Source: Streptosporangium sp. NBC_01495
GTDB taxonomy: Bacteria; Actinomycetota; Actinomycetes; Streptosporangiales; Streptosporangiaceae
Length of the DNA: 64,000 bases
Direction: 5' to 3'
Assembly: GCF_036250735.1 (NCBI RefSeq)
Contig: NZ_CP109430.1
Span: 6,448,001-6,512,000 of the forward strand
Every line of letters begins with the position of its first letter. The stretch's first letter is position 1. This document shows positions 31,401-37,027 of the stretch, in pieces. A model generated the notes under the pieces. The model did no database searches, was not told the DNA's origin, and was given only the letters and a program-made list of their open reading frames with translations. Both the position numbers and the translations under genes were made by a program.

Positions 31401-31882
31401 CGCCGGTGCAGCAGCGTCGCGTAGTCGTCCGCGACGGCACCGACGAAGACGCCCGTGCGGCTCCCGGACAGGGTGTCGGGAGCCAGCCCCGCGTCCTCCA
31501 GGACCTCCCAGCTCAGCTCCAGCATCAGTCTCTGCTGGGGGTCCATGGCGACGGCCTCGCGCGGCGAGATGCCGAAGAGCCCGGCGTCGAAGGCGGCGAC
31601 ATCGTCGAGGAAGCCGCCCCAGCGGGTGTTGGCCTTGCCGGCGACGGTCACGTCACGGTCGTAGAGGGCGTCGGCGTCCCAGCGGCCGGCGGGAACCTCG
31701 GTGATCGCGTCCTCACCGGATCGGAGCAGCCGCCAGAACGCGGCCGGCCCGTCGGCGTGCGGCAGCCGCGCGGACAATCCGATTATCGCGATGAGATCAT
31801 TACGTTCCGAATATGTTCCAGGAGTATTTTTCTCGCCGCTGCCAGCCATCGCTAGTCGCGAACCTCCACGCTTCGACGTCAT
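22472..31882 (-). CDS. Loading-module PKS: KSQ-AT-ACP plus module 1 (KS-AT-DH-ER-KR-ACP)
   Basis: This 3136-residue protein starts the assembly line. The first KS has Gln200 in place of the active Cys (DTGQSSS), the KSQ signature of a decarboxylating starter domain. It is followed by a malonyl-type AT (Ser639, HAFH) and an ACP (Ser952). Module 1 has a normal KS (Cys1182), a methylmalonyl-type AT (HSQGE at Ser1637, YASH near 1737), DH (His1944), ER (HAGAGGVG near 2503), B-type KR (LDD, Tyr2844) and ACP (Ser3014). No class-1 docking helix is seen at the N-terminus, as expected for a first enzyme. The ATG at 31882 has AGG 12 bases upstream. A second in-frame ATG at 31849 has GGAGG 13 bases upstream and is an alternative start. 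Confidence 0.97.
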   Translation of the reverse strand: MTSKRGGSRLAMAGSGEKNTPGTYSERNDLIAIIGLSARLPHADGPAAFWRLLRSGEDAITEVPAGRWDADALYDRDVTVAGKANTRWGGFLDDVAAFDAGLFGISPREAVAMDPQQRLMLELSWEVLEDAGLAPDTLSGSRTGVFVGAVADDYATLLHRRGLPAITQHTLTGLHRGIIANRISYAFGLAGPSMTMDTGQSSSLVAVHLACESLLRGESTLALAGGVSLNLAPESTVSAAKFGALSPDGRCFVFDARANGYVRGEGGGLVLLKRLADAVADGDEIRCVIRGSAVNNDGGGAGLTVPRGGAQEEVIRLACERAGVEPGEIQYVELHGTGTRVGDPVEAAALGAVLGAARAPGHPLAVGSAKTNVGHLEGAAGIVGLLKVALSIGHGELPASRNYETPNPAIPLESLNLRVQSETGPWPRPDLPVLAGVSSFGMGGTNCHVVLSGPPPASGEEPVRHGMGLVPWVVSGNGRAALREQAERLLSFVGERPGLDPLDIGLSLTTTRASLTHRAVVTGGDREELLAALTELARDGVSPEVSRDVASSTGRCAVVFSGQGAQRAGMGSGLYAAFPVFAEAFDAACASSVKEVLFGGSELIDQTVYTQQGLFAFEVALFRLLESWGVVPDFVGGHSVGEIAAAHVAGVWSLEDACRVVEARGRLMQGLAAGGAMAAIAASESDIAPYLSERVGLAAVNGPASVVVSGDEDAVEALLNRLDGAYRVKRLRVSHAFHSARMDPMLAEFRTVLESVVWNRPRIPLVSTLTGHLADPEEIASPEYWVRQVREPVRFGDAVRALEAEGVTTFIEAGPSPALSAMEAQDAALFVSLVRKDQPDPEALTRAVGRLWTRGVAVDWPAMFAGSGARRVDLPTYAFQRERYWLDAATNSDTGANTNTEVPVAAEEPSSPVDRRRPTLELVRAHAATVLGHPRPELVDTGRTFKELGFDSHLTVELRNQLVAATGLSLPTTLLFDHPTCLALAEHLSSRAADTLGGTGEPTVSAGSDEPIAIVGIGCRFPGGVASPEDLWRLVADERDAISEFPTDRGWDLDGLYAPDTDRLGTSYTRAGGFLDDVSGFDPAFFGISPREATAMDPQQRLLLETSWEALERAGVVPGSLRGTRTGVFVGAMAQSYGPPLHAPEEGLDGYLLTGGSPSVASGRIAYTLGLEGPAMTVDTACSSSLLALHLAVQALRRGECEAALAGGVAVMATPGMFVEFSRQRGLAADGRCRAYAAGANGTAWAEGAGMVLLERLSDARRNGHPVLALVRGTATNSDGASNGLTAPNGSAQQRVIRQALADAGVAAHEVDVVEGHGTGTALGDPIEAHALLATYGRTRPEPLWLGSLKSNIGHAQAAAGIGGVIKMVQALRHATLPKTLHVDEPSPHVDWSAGAVRLLTEAVPWERGGHSRRAGVSSFGISGSNVHVILEEAPEAGDAAAEGSVPPVVPVVLSGRSEEALRAAAGRLAPLLDMENAENGGNTANGVELADVAASLLRLRSAFDHRAVAVVADRHELGRALAATAEGEHVPEVVEGVATDPGRTVFIFPGQGSQWLGMAEDLLEWSPAFAKVIADCEGALSAFVDWKLTDVLRGAPGAPSLERVDVVQPALFAVMVGLAGLWRSYGVEPDAVVGHSQGEIAAAYVAGALSLEDATRIVVLRSRIVAERLSGAGGLLSVALSSSDAFVRIARWAGRLSLAVVNGPSAVVVAGEPEALDELAAACESEGVRARRIAVDYASHSPQVELIAEELLAALRPVTPRAGTVGFCSTVTGDWVDTSTLDAGYWFRNLRETVRFEQAVRRLADEGHGVFVEVSPHPVLTAGVEDTVGDDALVVGSLRRNEEGPRRFLTSLARTWVRGVPVNWEPVFAGAPARRVDLPTYPFQRRPYWLAPSAAAGDVSGLGFTATGHPLLGAVLSLAGTGTVETVLTGTVSLETHPWLADHAVAHAPVLPGTALVDMVVRAGDEVGHDVIEELTLRTPLVLPERGGARVQVRVEAPAEPGTRAVSVHSAPQGDPGAAWTLHATGTLTESPHPADGPVRPVTEGGTWPPDGAVAVDVEEGYLRLAERGYHYGPVFRGLRALWRRGEEVFAELALPEEARGDAALFLLHPALLDAALHAALLRGGAGGDADLRLPFSWSGLELHAAGASSMRVRVAPAGTDAVSITAVDAEGEPVVSARSLVFRPVSPDQLVTSVRTEPDSLFGLEWAEVPTAAGSLVPDGAAEVTVLPAGTAATGPDEVRAEAWRVLAGIRAWLAENRSPGARLIVTTRGAVTVDGDGDVPDLAGAAIWGMVRAAQAEQPGLIALVDLDADAPPMEAAELAGYLESGADTQLAIRAGRVLTPRLARASSTGVLTPPSDAVRWRLDRTPGGTLENLALVECPAASGPPGPGRVRVAVRAAGLNFRDVLVSLGMYPEPDVLMGIEAAGVVVEVGPGVTGLREGDRVLGLFDGAFGPVADTDRRSLAPMPDGWSFGDAASIATVFLTAYYGLVDLAGLRAGEAVLVHAGAGGVGMAAVQLARHLGAEVFATASPGKWDTLRELGLDDDHIASSRTLEFRDRFLAVTGGRGVDVVLNSLAGKFVDASLDLLPKGGRFVEIGKTDLRDPEEVAAAHPDVLYRWFDLTRLAAAEGDEAIPERIHAMLAEVLALFERGALRRLPVRTWEVGRAPEAFRFLSQARHVGKVVLLMPAALDPGGTVLITGGTGTLGALTARHLVTGHGVRNLLLTSRRGAGAPGAGELVEELTGLGADVTVAACDVADRDALAGLLAQVPADRPLTGVVHAAGLLDDGLVTSLTRQSLDAVMRPKSDAAWHLHELTRDADLGMFVLFSSIAGVAGVPGQANYAAANAFLDGLAQHRRSRGLPATSLAWGLWAEDSGMTGHLADADRARMSRLGIGRLATPDGLALFDAARTRTDAVLVPVRLSTGTEPDGVRPLLRGAIDVPSRRRGAAADVPARPETGAEPLGTRLARLSPAERETAVLELIRRQVATVLGHASVSAVGDGRTFEQLGFDSLTAVELRNRLTGQTGLRLPATLVFDYPSVTALTGHLLAELVPDDTPTPAGLLDDLGRWRAASSALTPSEAERAAITDGLRALLARWGTSGTSSTSGTELDHDLEASTADELFNIIKNEFGKS
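22700..28860 (-). other. PKS module 1: KS-AT(methylmalonyl)-DH-ER-KR-ACP
   Basis: KS spans about 28850-27590, AT 27260-26230, DH 26180-25300, ER 24800-23820, KR 23810-23160 and ACP 22960-22740. The complete reductive set predicts a fully reduced, methyl-branched unit. This is the only ER in the window. The DH motif reads HAVAHAPVLP, with His in place of the usual Gly five positions into HxxxGxxxxP. The KR has LDD (B-type). Confidence 0.88.
28870..31882 (-). other. PKS loading module: KSQ-AT(malonyl)-ACP
   Basis: KSQ spans about 31800-30530, AT 30250-29250 and ACP 29130-28930. The Gln codon replacing the active Cys is at 31283-31285. In known KSQ systems malonyl-ACP is decarboxylated to acetyl-ACP, and the AT motifs here (HSVGE, HAFH) fit a malonyl donor, so an acetate starter is predicted. 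This AT belongs to the same near-identical DNA group as seven extender ATs in the window. Confidence 0.92.
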
Positions 31883-31910
31883 TTGGGCGACGCCTGAATG
31901 AAATAAACAA

Positions 31911-31977
31911 CAAAAGAAAAAGGGGGACCGGCCTGTTTTTCTGGTGACGGCTTTTCCCGGCTGCGGTTCAGGCCGGT
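31911..31977 (-). terminator. Inverted repeat plus T-rich run after the FAD monooxygenase gene
   Basis: On the minus strand ACCGGCCTG (31977-31969, overlapping the monooxygenase stop) pairs perfectly with CAGGCCGGT (31935-31927) across a 33-base interval. It is followed by CCCCCTTTTTCTTTT. The T-rich run is unusual in this GC-rich window. It looks like an intrinsic terminator or attenuator between the monooxygenase and the loading PKS gene that starts at 31882. The long loop lowers confidence. Confidence 0.5.
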
Positions 31978-33182
31978 GCGGGCTGCGGTGAAATCGGCTC
32001 GTCCCACGGGATTCGGTGGTCGTAGACCCAGCTGAGCGCGGCCGCCTCGTTGAGCGCGATCCGTTTGAAGAACAGCGGCATGACCAGGTCCCGCGCGCGC
32101 CTGCGCGCCTGGCTGCCGACGATCAGCAGGTCACCCGCCCTCCTGCCGAAGGAGACCACCTTCTCGACCCTCGGGCGCCGGATCCGCTCGAACGTGGCCA
32201 TCGCCTCGGGGATGTCGGGGATGTCCCGCAGGCACTTGCCGAGCACGACGGAGTCCTCGATCGCCATCGACGCCCCCTGCCCCGCGGTCGGGGAGACGGC
32301 GTGCACGGAGTCGCCGATGAGGAGCATCCGGCCGTTGCTCCACCGGGGGACGGTGGGAAGGTCGTTGATCGGCCACGGCGCCCAGATCTCCGGGGTGGCC
32401 TTGATGATGTCCACAGCCGGGCTGTTGTCCTTGGCGAACAGCTCGCAGAGGTGGGCCCGCCAGTCCTCCCGGGTGATCGAGGCGAGTTCCTCCCTGCTCG
32501 GCTCGTTGGGCCAGGACGGGGCCGCGTACCACCAGATCTCCCCGTTGGGGTGGTGGATGTAGCAGAAGAAACAGCGTTTGCCCAGGTACATGAACTCGGT
32601 TCCCGGCTCGCCCGGCACGGAGATGTCGCGCGCGTAGCCGCCGGTGTTGATGAGCTTGCCGTAGCGCGGCTTCGGCGCGTCCGGATCGATGATGGTCCGT
32701 ACGGTCGAGTGCAGGCCGTCGGCGCCGATGAGCAGGTCTCCGTGCACCTCCGTGCCGTTCTCGAACCGGGCGACGACGCCGTCCGCGGTGTTCTCCGCCC
32801 CGATGAACCGCATCCCGAACTCGAAGTGGATGTCCCTGCGCAGCGCCTCGTCCCGCAGCGCCCCGTACAGGTCGCCGCGCTTGACCGCCCGGCTCACCGT
32901 CCCGTCGTCCAGCTTCTTGCCGTTCGCGACCTTGGACAGGCGCCTGCCGCTGCCCATGAAGTAGCGGTTGTAGGGGATGTCGAATCCCGCGTCCAGGGCG
33001 GTGGTGATGCCGAGTTCGAGCAGCGCGCTGCGCCCGTTGACCGCCAGCACCAGGTTGGCGCCGATCCCCTCGGCGCTCTTGTCGTAGGCCTCGAAGACCC
33101 GCGGTTCGATGCCGGCCTTCTGCAGCGCCATGGCGGCCACCGGTCCGGCCACGCCGCCCCCGATGATCAACGCAGTGGTCAT
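31968..33182 (-). CDS. FAD-dependent (group A) monooxygenase
   Basis: This 404-residue single-component flavoprotein monooxygenase has the N-terminal dinucleotide motif GGGVAGPVAAMALQ, the DG motif region GADGLHSTVR (around residue 175) and the FAD-ribityl GD motif LIGDSVHAVSPTAGQG (around residue 290). Such enzymes use NADPH and O2 for hydroxylation, epoxidation or Baeyer-Villiger-like oxidation. Here a post-PKS tailoring role is inferred from position. The start at 33182 is chosen over the upstream in-frame ATG at 33263 because AGGAGAG lies just before it and the Rossmann strand begins immediately after (MTTALIIGGG). It is divergent from the ketoisomerase gene and sits upstream of the loading PKS gene in the same direction. 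Confidence 0.93.
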   Translation of the reverse strand: MTTALIIGGGVAGPVAAMALQKAGIEPRVFEAYDKSAEGIGANLVLAVNGRSALLELGITTALDAGFDIPYNRYFMGSGRRLSKVANGKKLDDGTVSRAVKRGDLYGALRDEALRRDIHFEFGMRFIGAENTADGVVARFENGTEVHGDLLIGADGLHSTVRTIIDPDAPKPRYGKLINTGGYARDISVPGEPGTEFMYLGKRCFFCYIHHPNGEIWWYAAPSWPNEPSREELASITREDWRAHLCELFAKDNSPAVDIIKATPEIWAPWPINDLPTVPRWSNGRMLLIGDSVHAVSPTAGQGASMAIEDSVVLGKCLRDIPDIPEAMATFERIRRPRVEKVVSFGRRAGDLLIVGSQARRRARDLVMPLFFKRIALNEAAALSWVYDHRIPWDEPISPQPAPA

Positions 33183-33428
33183 GCTCTCTCCTGTCGAAGG
33201 ATGTTTACTTACGAGCAGACAAGAAGCCCCGGCTTGCCGGAATGGCAAGCACAGCCTATGCATGAAAGGGCAGAGAAACCCATGACACGTACGGAAGTAC
33301 CGGGGGCTTAGGGGGCACGTAGGGGTAGGGGAAGAAATTCACCGGGGCGTAGCGTCATGAGCGTGACGACGATATTTCACCTCGCCAATGGGACACGCCG
33401 CTCGGCGGTCCGGACAGCAAGGGAAACA
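33183..33428. promoter_or_regulatory. Divergent promoter region between monooxygenase and sugar genes
   Basis: These 246 bases separate two divergent starts, so they should hold promoters for both directions. The only clear structure is the 19-base dyad at 33232-33250. No confident -35/-10 pair could be assigned. An in-frame ATG at 33357 would lengthen the ketoisomerase by 24 residues. Confidence 0.6.
33232..33250. promoter_or_regulatory. Operator-like dyad GCTTGCC-N5-GGCAAGC
   Basis: There are two perfect 7-base arms around a 5-base centre (GGAAT), located 50 bases upstream of the monooxygenase start within the divergent promoter region. The size and symmetry fit a dimeric repressor site, for example of TetR or MarR type. 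The regulator is unknown. The dyad differs from the one in front of the exporter gene, so the adjacent TetR is not an obvious partner. Confidence 0.5.
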
Positions 33429-33881
33429 ATGAATCCTCGAAAGACCTTGGACAGCGGCCAGGCGGCCGGAAAAATTGACCGGTGTCGAATGGTGGAGCTT
33501 CCCGAGCATTCCGATCCTCGGGGCCTTCTCACCGTGGTGGAAGGCGGGAAAGACATTGATTTCGACATCAAGAGGGCCTACTTCATCCACCATGTCCCCG
33601 AGGAGGTGACCCGGGGCGCGCACGGTCATCGGCGGCTGCGCCAGTTGATCATCGCCATGCACGGCAGCTTCGAGGTCATCGTCGACGACGGCTTCGAAAA
33701 GGAGCGGTTCGTGCTGGACAATCCCAGCCGGGGGCTCTACGTCGTCCCGATGATCTGGCGCGACATGGTGAACTTCACGCCGGACGCGGTGGGGCTGTGG
33801 CTGGTGTCGGAGCCCTACGACGAGTCGGAGTACTACCGGGACTACGCGGAGTTCCTGCGCGACGCGAGGGCCTCCCGGTGA
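33429..33881 (+). CDS. FdtA/QdtA-like nucleotide-sugar 3,4-ketoisomerase
   Basis: This is a small cupin protein of about 150 residues in the WxcM/FdtA/QdtA/Tyl1a family, which converts a 4-keto nucleotide sugar to the 3-keto isomer. Visible family features are SDPRGLLTVVE, FDIKRAYFIHHVP, the paired histidines of RGAHGH (His65 and His67, the positions of the catalytic histidines in FdtA), VIVDDG and NPSRGLYVVPMIWRDM. The start at 33429 has AAGGGA just upstream. ATG at 33357 and 33489 are in-frame alternatives. The stop overlaps the GTG start of the aminotransferase (GTGA), so the two are translationally coupled. Known substrates are dTDP-4-keto-6-deoxyhexoses; the neighbouring UDP-sugar genes suggest a pentose instead, which is inference. 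Confidence 0.9.
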   Translation: MNPRKTLDSGQAAGKIDRCRMVELPEHSDPRGLLTVVEGGKDIDFDIKRAYFIHHVPEEVTRGAHGHRRLRQLIIAMHGSFEVIVDDGFEKERFVLDNPSRGLYVVPMIWRDMVNFTPDAVGLWLVSEPYDESEYYRDYAEFLRDARASR

Positions 33882-34978
33882 AGGCGCCCTTTCTCGACCT
33901 GAAGGCGCCCTACACCGAGTTGCGCGCCGAGCTCGACGACGCCGTCCAGCGCGTGCTCTCCTCGGGCTGGTACCTGCTCGGCCCCGAGCTCGAGGCCTTC
34001 GAGGAGGAGTTCGCGGCCTACTGCCGCAACAGTCACTGCGTGGCCATGGGCAGCGGTGGCGACGCGCTGGAACTCGTGTTGCGGGCGCTGGGCGTCGGCC
34101 CGGGAGACGAGGTGATCGTCCCCTCCCACACGTTCATCGCGTCCTGGCTGTCGATCTCGGCCATCGGGGCGCGGCCGGTCCCCGTGGAGCCGGACGAGCG
34201 CACCTACACGATCGACCCGGCCCTGATCGAGGCGGCGATCACCCCGTCCACCAGGGCGATCGTGCCCGTGCACCTCTACGGCCATCCCGCCGACCTGGTG
34301 CCGATCGCCGAGATCGCCGACCGCCACGGCCTGGCCGTGGTGGAGGACGCGGCCCAGGCGCACGGGGCCCGTTACCGGGACCGCCTGGTCGGCGAGGGCT
34401 CACTGGCCGCCGTCTTCTCCTTCTACCCGGGCAAGAACCTCGGCGCGCTGGGAGACGGGGGCGCGGTCGTCACGGACAACGCCGATCTGGTCGCCCGGCT
34501 GCGGCTGCTGCGCAACTACGGTTCCCGGATCAAGTACCAGCACGAGATCCAGGCGGGCAACTCCCGTCTGGACGAGCTGCAGGCGGCCATGCTCCGCGTC
34601 AAGCTGGCCCGGCTGGACGACTGGAACGCCCGCAGGAGGTCGGTCGCCGAGCGCTATCTCAAGGAGCTGTCCGACCTCGACGACCTGGTGCTGCCCGAGG
34701 TGGCCTCGTGGGCGGACCCGGCCTGGCACCTGTTCGTGGTGCGCTCGGCGACCCGGGAGCAGTTGCGGGAGCGCCTGGCCCAGGCCGGCGTCGGCACGCT
34801 GATCCACTATCCGGTCCCGGTGCACCTCTCCCCCGCCTTCGCCTCCGATCGTCGGCTCGCGGGCTCGCAGCCGCTGGCCGAGCGGATCGCCGACGAGGTG
34901 CTGAGCCTGCCGATGGGACCGCACATGTCCGACGAGGCGGTCGACTCGGTGGTGGCCGCCGTACGCGCCGCGGTGTGA
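33878..34978 (+). CDS. FdtB/QdtB/TylB-like PLP sugar 3-aminotransferase
   Basis: This 366-residue protein of the DegT/DnrJ/EryC1 family closely follows the FdtB/TylB pattern: an N-terminal PFLDLKAPYTELR, GSGGDALELVLRALG, PVHLYGHPADL, VEDAAQAHGARY, and FSFYPGKNLGALGDGG with Lys186 as the PLP Schiff-base lysine. Family members transfer an amino group from glutamate to the C3 ketone made by an FdtA-type isomerase, and that partner is the overlapping upstream gene. The GTG at 33878 is chosen because it gives the conserved N-terminus and a 4-base overlap with the isomerase stop. An upstream ATG at 33797 would add 27 non-conserved residues. Confidence 0.94.
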   Translation: MKAPFLDLKAPYTELRAELDDAVQRVLSSGWYLLGPELEAFEEEFAAYCRNSHCVAMGSGGDALELVLRALGVGPGDEVIVPSHTFIASWLSISAIGARPVPVEPDERTYTIDPALIEAAITPSTRAIVPVHLYGHPADLVPIAEIADRHGLAVVEDAAQAHGARYRDRLVGEGSLAAVFSFYPGKNLGALGDGGAVVTDNADLVARLRLLRNYGSRIKYQHEIQAGNSRLDELQAAMLRVKLARLDDWNARRRSVAERYLKELSDLDDLVLPEVASWADPAWHLFVVRSATREQLRERLAQAGVGTLIHYPVPVHLSPAFASDRRLAGSQPLAERIADEVLSLPMGPHMSDEAVDSVVAAVRAAV

Positions 34979-35286
34979 GCCCTGGCCGGGCACGGGTTCG
35001 TCCCGCGCCCGGCCGGGAAGCGGGGTGACCTCCCGGCTCACCGGGCCCCGGCTCATTGAGGCCCAGGCTCACCGGGGCCTGGCTCACCGAGGGCCGGCGA
35101 GAACACCCCGCCTCCGGCTGGAAACGGGGTGGTCTCGCGGGCGGGACCCGTCGGTGCCCGGCCGGGAGCGGGGTGGACGCGCGGGGCGAGGGACCTGGCC
35201 GGAGGCAGGGGGCCACGAGAGACGGGGGCCCGGCCGGGAGCGGGGTGACCGCGGGGGCGGAGGCCACCCCGGTCCCGGCCGGGAGA
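34979..35286. repeat. Non-coding convergent gap with short GC-rich direct repeats
   Basis: No gene is seen between the convergent aminotransferase and methyltransferase. The gap holds three near-identical copies of a 22-24 base unit beginning GCCCGGCCGGGAGCGGGG at 35007, 35156 and 35228 (copy 1 has AAGC for AGC). Partial copies lie near 35116 and 35275. A second word, GGCTCACCG, recurs around 35035-35095. The repeats are not evenly spaced and do not look like CRISPR. Confidence 0.6.
34984..35014 (+). terminator. GC-rich hairpin after the aminotransferase
   Basis: GGCCGGGCACGGG and CCCGCGCCCGGCC form a 13-bp stem with one mismatch around the loop TTCGT, starting five bases after the aminotransferase stop. 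There is no T-run, as is common for actinomycete terminators. Confidence 0.6.
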
Positions 35287-36000
35287 TCAGTCTCTGACCC
35301 CGAGGAAGAGGCCCCTGCCGGATGGCCCGCCCTCGATGTAGGTGGGCGCGCAACCGGCCTTCCTGAGGGCGTGCTCGTATTCCTCGCGGGTGAACAGCGT
35401 CATGAACAGCGTGTCGGTGAAGTGCCGGATCCCCTCCTCCGCCTCCGCGACGAGGTAGTGCACCTCCATCCGGGTCATCCTGCCCTCCACCCGGGAGTGG
35501 GAGACCCTGACGACCGTGCGCCCGTCCTCGCTCGCGCTGTCGCTTGCGACGTAGCCGGAGGCGAAGCGCTCGGGGAACCACCACGGCTCGATGACCAGCA
35601 CCCCGCCGGGGACCAGGTGGTGGGCCAGCCGGCTCACCGCGACGTCGAGTTCCCCGGCGTCGGCCATGTGCGCGATCGAGCTGAACATGCAGGTGACCGC
35701 GTCGAACGTACGGCCGAGATCGAAGTCGCGCATGTCCCCCTTGGTCAGCGGCACGTCCGGCAGCCGCCGCTTGGCCAGGGCGAGCATGTCCTCGGAGAGT
35801 TCCACGCCCTCCACGTGCTCGAACAGCTCGGCGAAGTGCGCCAGGTGAGGGCCCGTCCCGCACGCCATGTCGAGCAACGACCGGGCGTCCGGCCTGGCCT
35901 CCCGCACCAGCCGCGCCACGGAGGCGGTCTCCTCCGCGTAGTCCTTGCCGCGGCTGCGGTAGATCATGTCGTAGATCTCGGGGAGTTCACCGTCGTACAT
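35287..36000 (-). CDS. DesVI/TylM1-type aminosugar N-methyltransferase
   Basis: This is a class I SAM methyltransferase of 237 residues. The SAM motif is LLDMACGTGPHL (about 41-52), followed by VEGVELSEDMLALA, KGDMRDFDL, VTCMFSSIAHM and VIEPWWFPERF. All are characteristic of the DesVI/TylM1/RavNMT group that mono- or dimethylates the amino group of nucleotide-linked aminosugars. It is the last gene of a minus-strand operon with the UDP-glucose dehydrogenase and the SDR (42 bases after the SDR stop). The partner aminotransferase is convergent with it. Whether one or two methyl groups are added cannot be read from sequence. Confidence 0.93.
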   Translation of the reverse strand: MYDGELPEIYDMIYRSRGKDYAEETASVARLVREARPDARSLLDMACGTGPHLAHFAELFEHVEGVELSEDMLALAKRRLPDVPLTKGDMRDFDLGRTFDAVTCMFSSIAHMADAGELDVAVSRLAHHLVPGGVLVIEPWWFPERFASGYVASDSASEDGRTVVRVSHSRVEGRMTRMEVHYLVAEAEEGIRHFTDTLFMTLFTREEYEHALRKAGCAPTYIEGGPSGRGLFLGVRD

Positions 36001-36042
36001 ACTGTCGTCCTCTCGAACCGGTCTTGGAAGGTGCGGGCCGGG

Positions 36043-37023
36043 TCAGCTCTGGCCGCTCTCCGGCTGTGCGAGCCACCACGGGTTGGCCCGCGCCCACGCG
36101 ATCGTCTCGCCCAGACCGTCGCGGAGTGAGGTGGTGCTTCGCCAGCCGAGGACGGCGGCCGCCTTGCCTGCGTCGGGAACGCGGCGGCGCAGGTCCTGGT
36201 AGCTGTTTCCCAGCCGCTCCTCCATGTCCACGGGGATGACGTCCGGCTCCGTGCCGGTGAGCTCGGCGACCAGCTCGATGGCCCGCCGAATCGGGGTCTC
36301 GTCCGAACTGCCGATGTTGAAGCACTCGCCGTCGGCCTTGGGGCTGGTGGCCGCCAGGATCGTCGCGGTGATCGCGTCGTCGACGAAGGTGAAGCAGCGG
36401 GTCTGCCCGCCCTCGTCGTAGACCACAGGCGCCAGCCCGCGCAACGCCCGGTGGATGCTGCGGCTCACCACGAAGGCGGGGCGCTGCCTCGGACCGTAGA
36501 CGTTGAAGTAGCGGACGATCGTGGCGCGCAGGCCGTACGCGCGCACGAACCCGAAGGTGAGGTGCTCGGCCAGCGCCTTGCTCGAGGAGTAACTCCAGCG
36601 CTCGGTGGCGGTGGAGCCGAGAACCCGGTCGGCGTCCTCGGACCACGGGACGGCGGGGTTCTTGCCGAACACCTCGCTGGTGCTCGCCACCACGACCTTG
36701 GCGCCCGTCTCGTTCGCGAGGTCGAGGACGTTCCTGGTACCGAGCAGGTTGATGTCGATGACGTCCAGCGGGCGGTCGAGATAGCGGTCGACGCCGACCA
36801 CGGCCGCCAGGTGGTAGACCACGTCGACGTCCGGCGTCATCACCTCGGCGACCTGGGCGCGGTCCCGGATGTCACCGGCCACGTATCGCGTGTCGCCCGG
36901 CCCCTGGTCGGGCGGCGGCGAGCCGCCGTCGAACACGGTCACCTCGTCGCCCCGCTCCACGAGCCGCGACACCAGATGACTGCCGACGAAACCGCATCCG
37001 CCGGTCACCACCACCTTCGCCAT
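36043..37023 (-). CDS. NAD-dependent SDR, UDP-glucuronate decarboxylase-like
   Basis: This 326-residue extended short-chain dehydrogenase has the glycine motif GGCGFVGSHLV near the start, STSEVFG around the catalytic Ser/Thr-Glu positions, Tyr145-xxx-Lys149 (YSSSK) and FNVYGPRQRP. The STSEVFG plus Tyr/Lys set fits UDP-glucuronate decarboxylases (UXS, ArnA C-domain, CalS9), which oxidise C4 and release CO2. Plain UDP-hexose 4-epimerases share the fold. The start lies four bases after the UDP-glucose dehydrogenase stop, so the substrate UDP-glucuronate is made by the adjacent gene. Whether UDP-xylose or UDP-4-keto-pentose is released is unknown. An epimerase role is the main alternative. Confidence 0.75.
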   Translation of the reverse strand: MAKVVVTGGCGFVGSHLVSRLVERGDEVTVFDGGSPPPDQGPGDTRYVAGDIRDRAQVAEVMTPDVDVVYHLAAVVGVDRYLDRPLDVIDINLLGTRNVLDLANETGAKVVVASTSEVFGKNPAVPWSEDADRVLGSTATERWSYSSSKALAEHLTFGFVRAYGLRATIVRYFNVYGPRQRPAFVVSRSIHRALRGLAPVVYDEGGQTRCFTFVDDAITATILAATSPKADGECFNIGSSDETPIRRAIELVAELTGTEPDVIPVDMEERLGNSYQDLRRRVPDAGKAAAVLGWRSTTSLRDGLGETIAWARANPWWLAQPESGQS

Positions 37024-37027
37024 CGCT

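Noticed and set aside
33357..33428. Longer N-terminus for the ketoisomerase from the ATG at 33357
   Set aside because: The extra 24 residues are basic and unlike the family, and the ATG at 33429 has a better ribosome site. It is kept only as an alternative.
35007..35290. CRISPR array
   Set aside because: The repeats are few, unevenly spaced, GC-rich and variable in length, and no cas genes are near.
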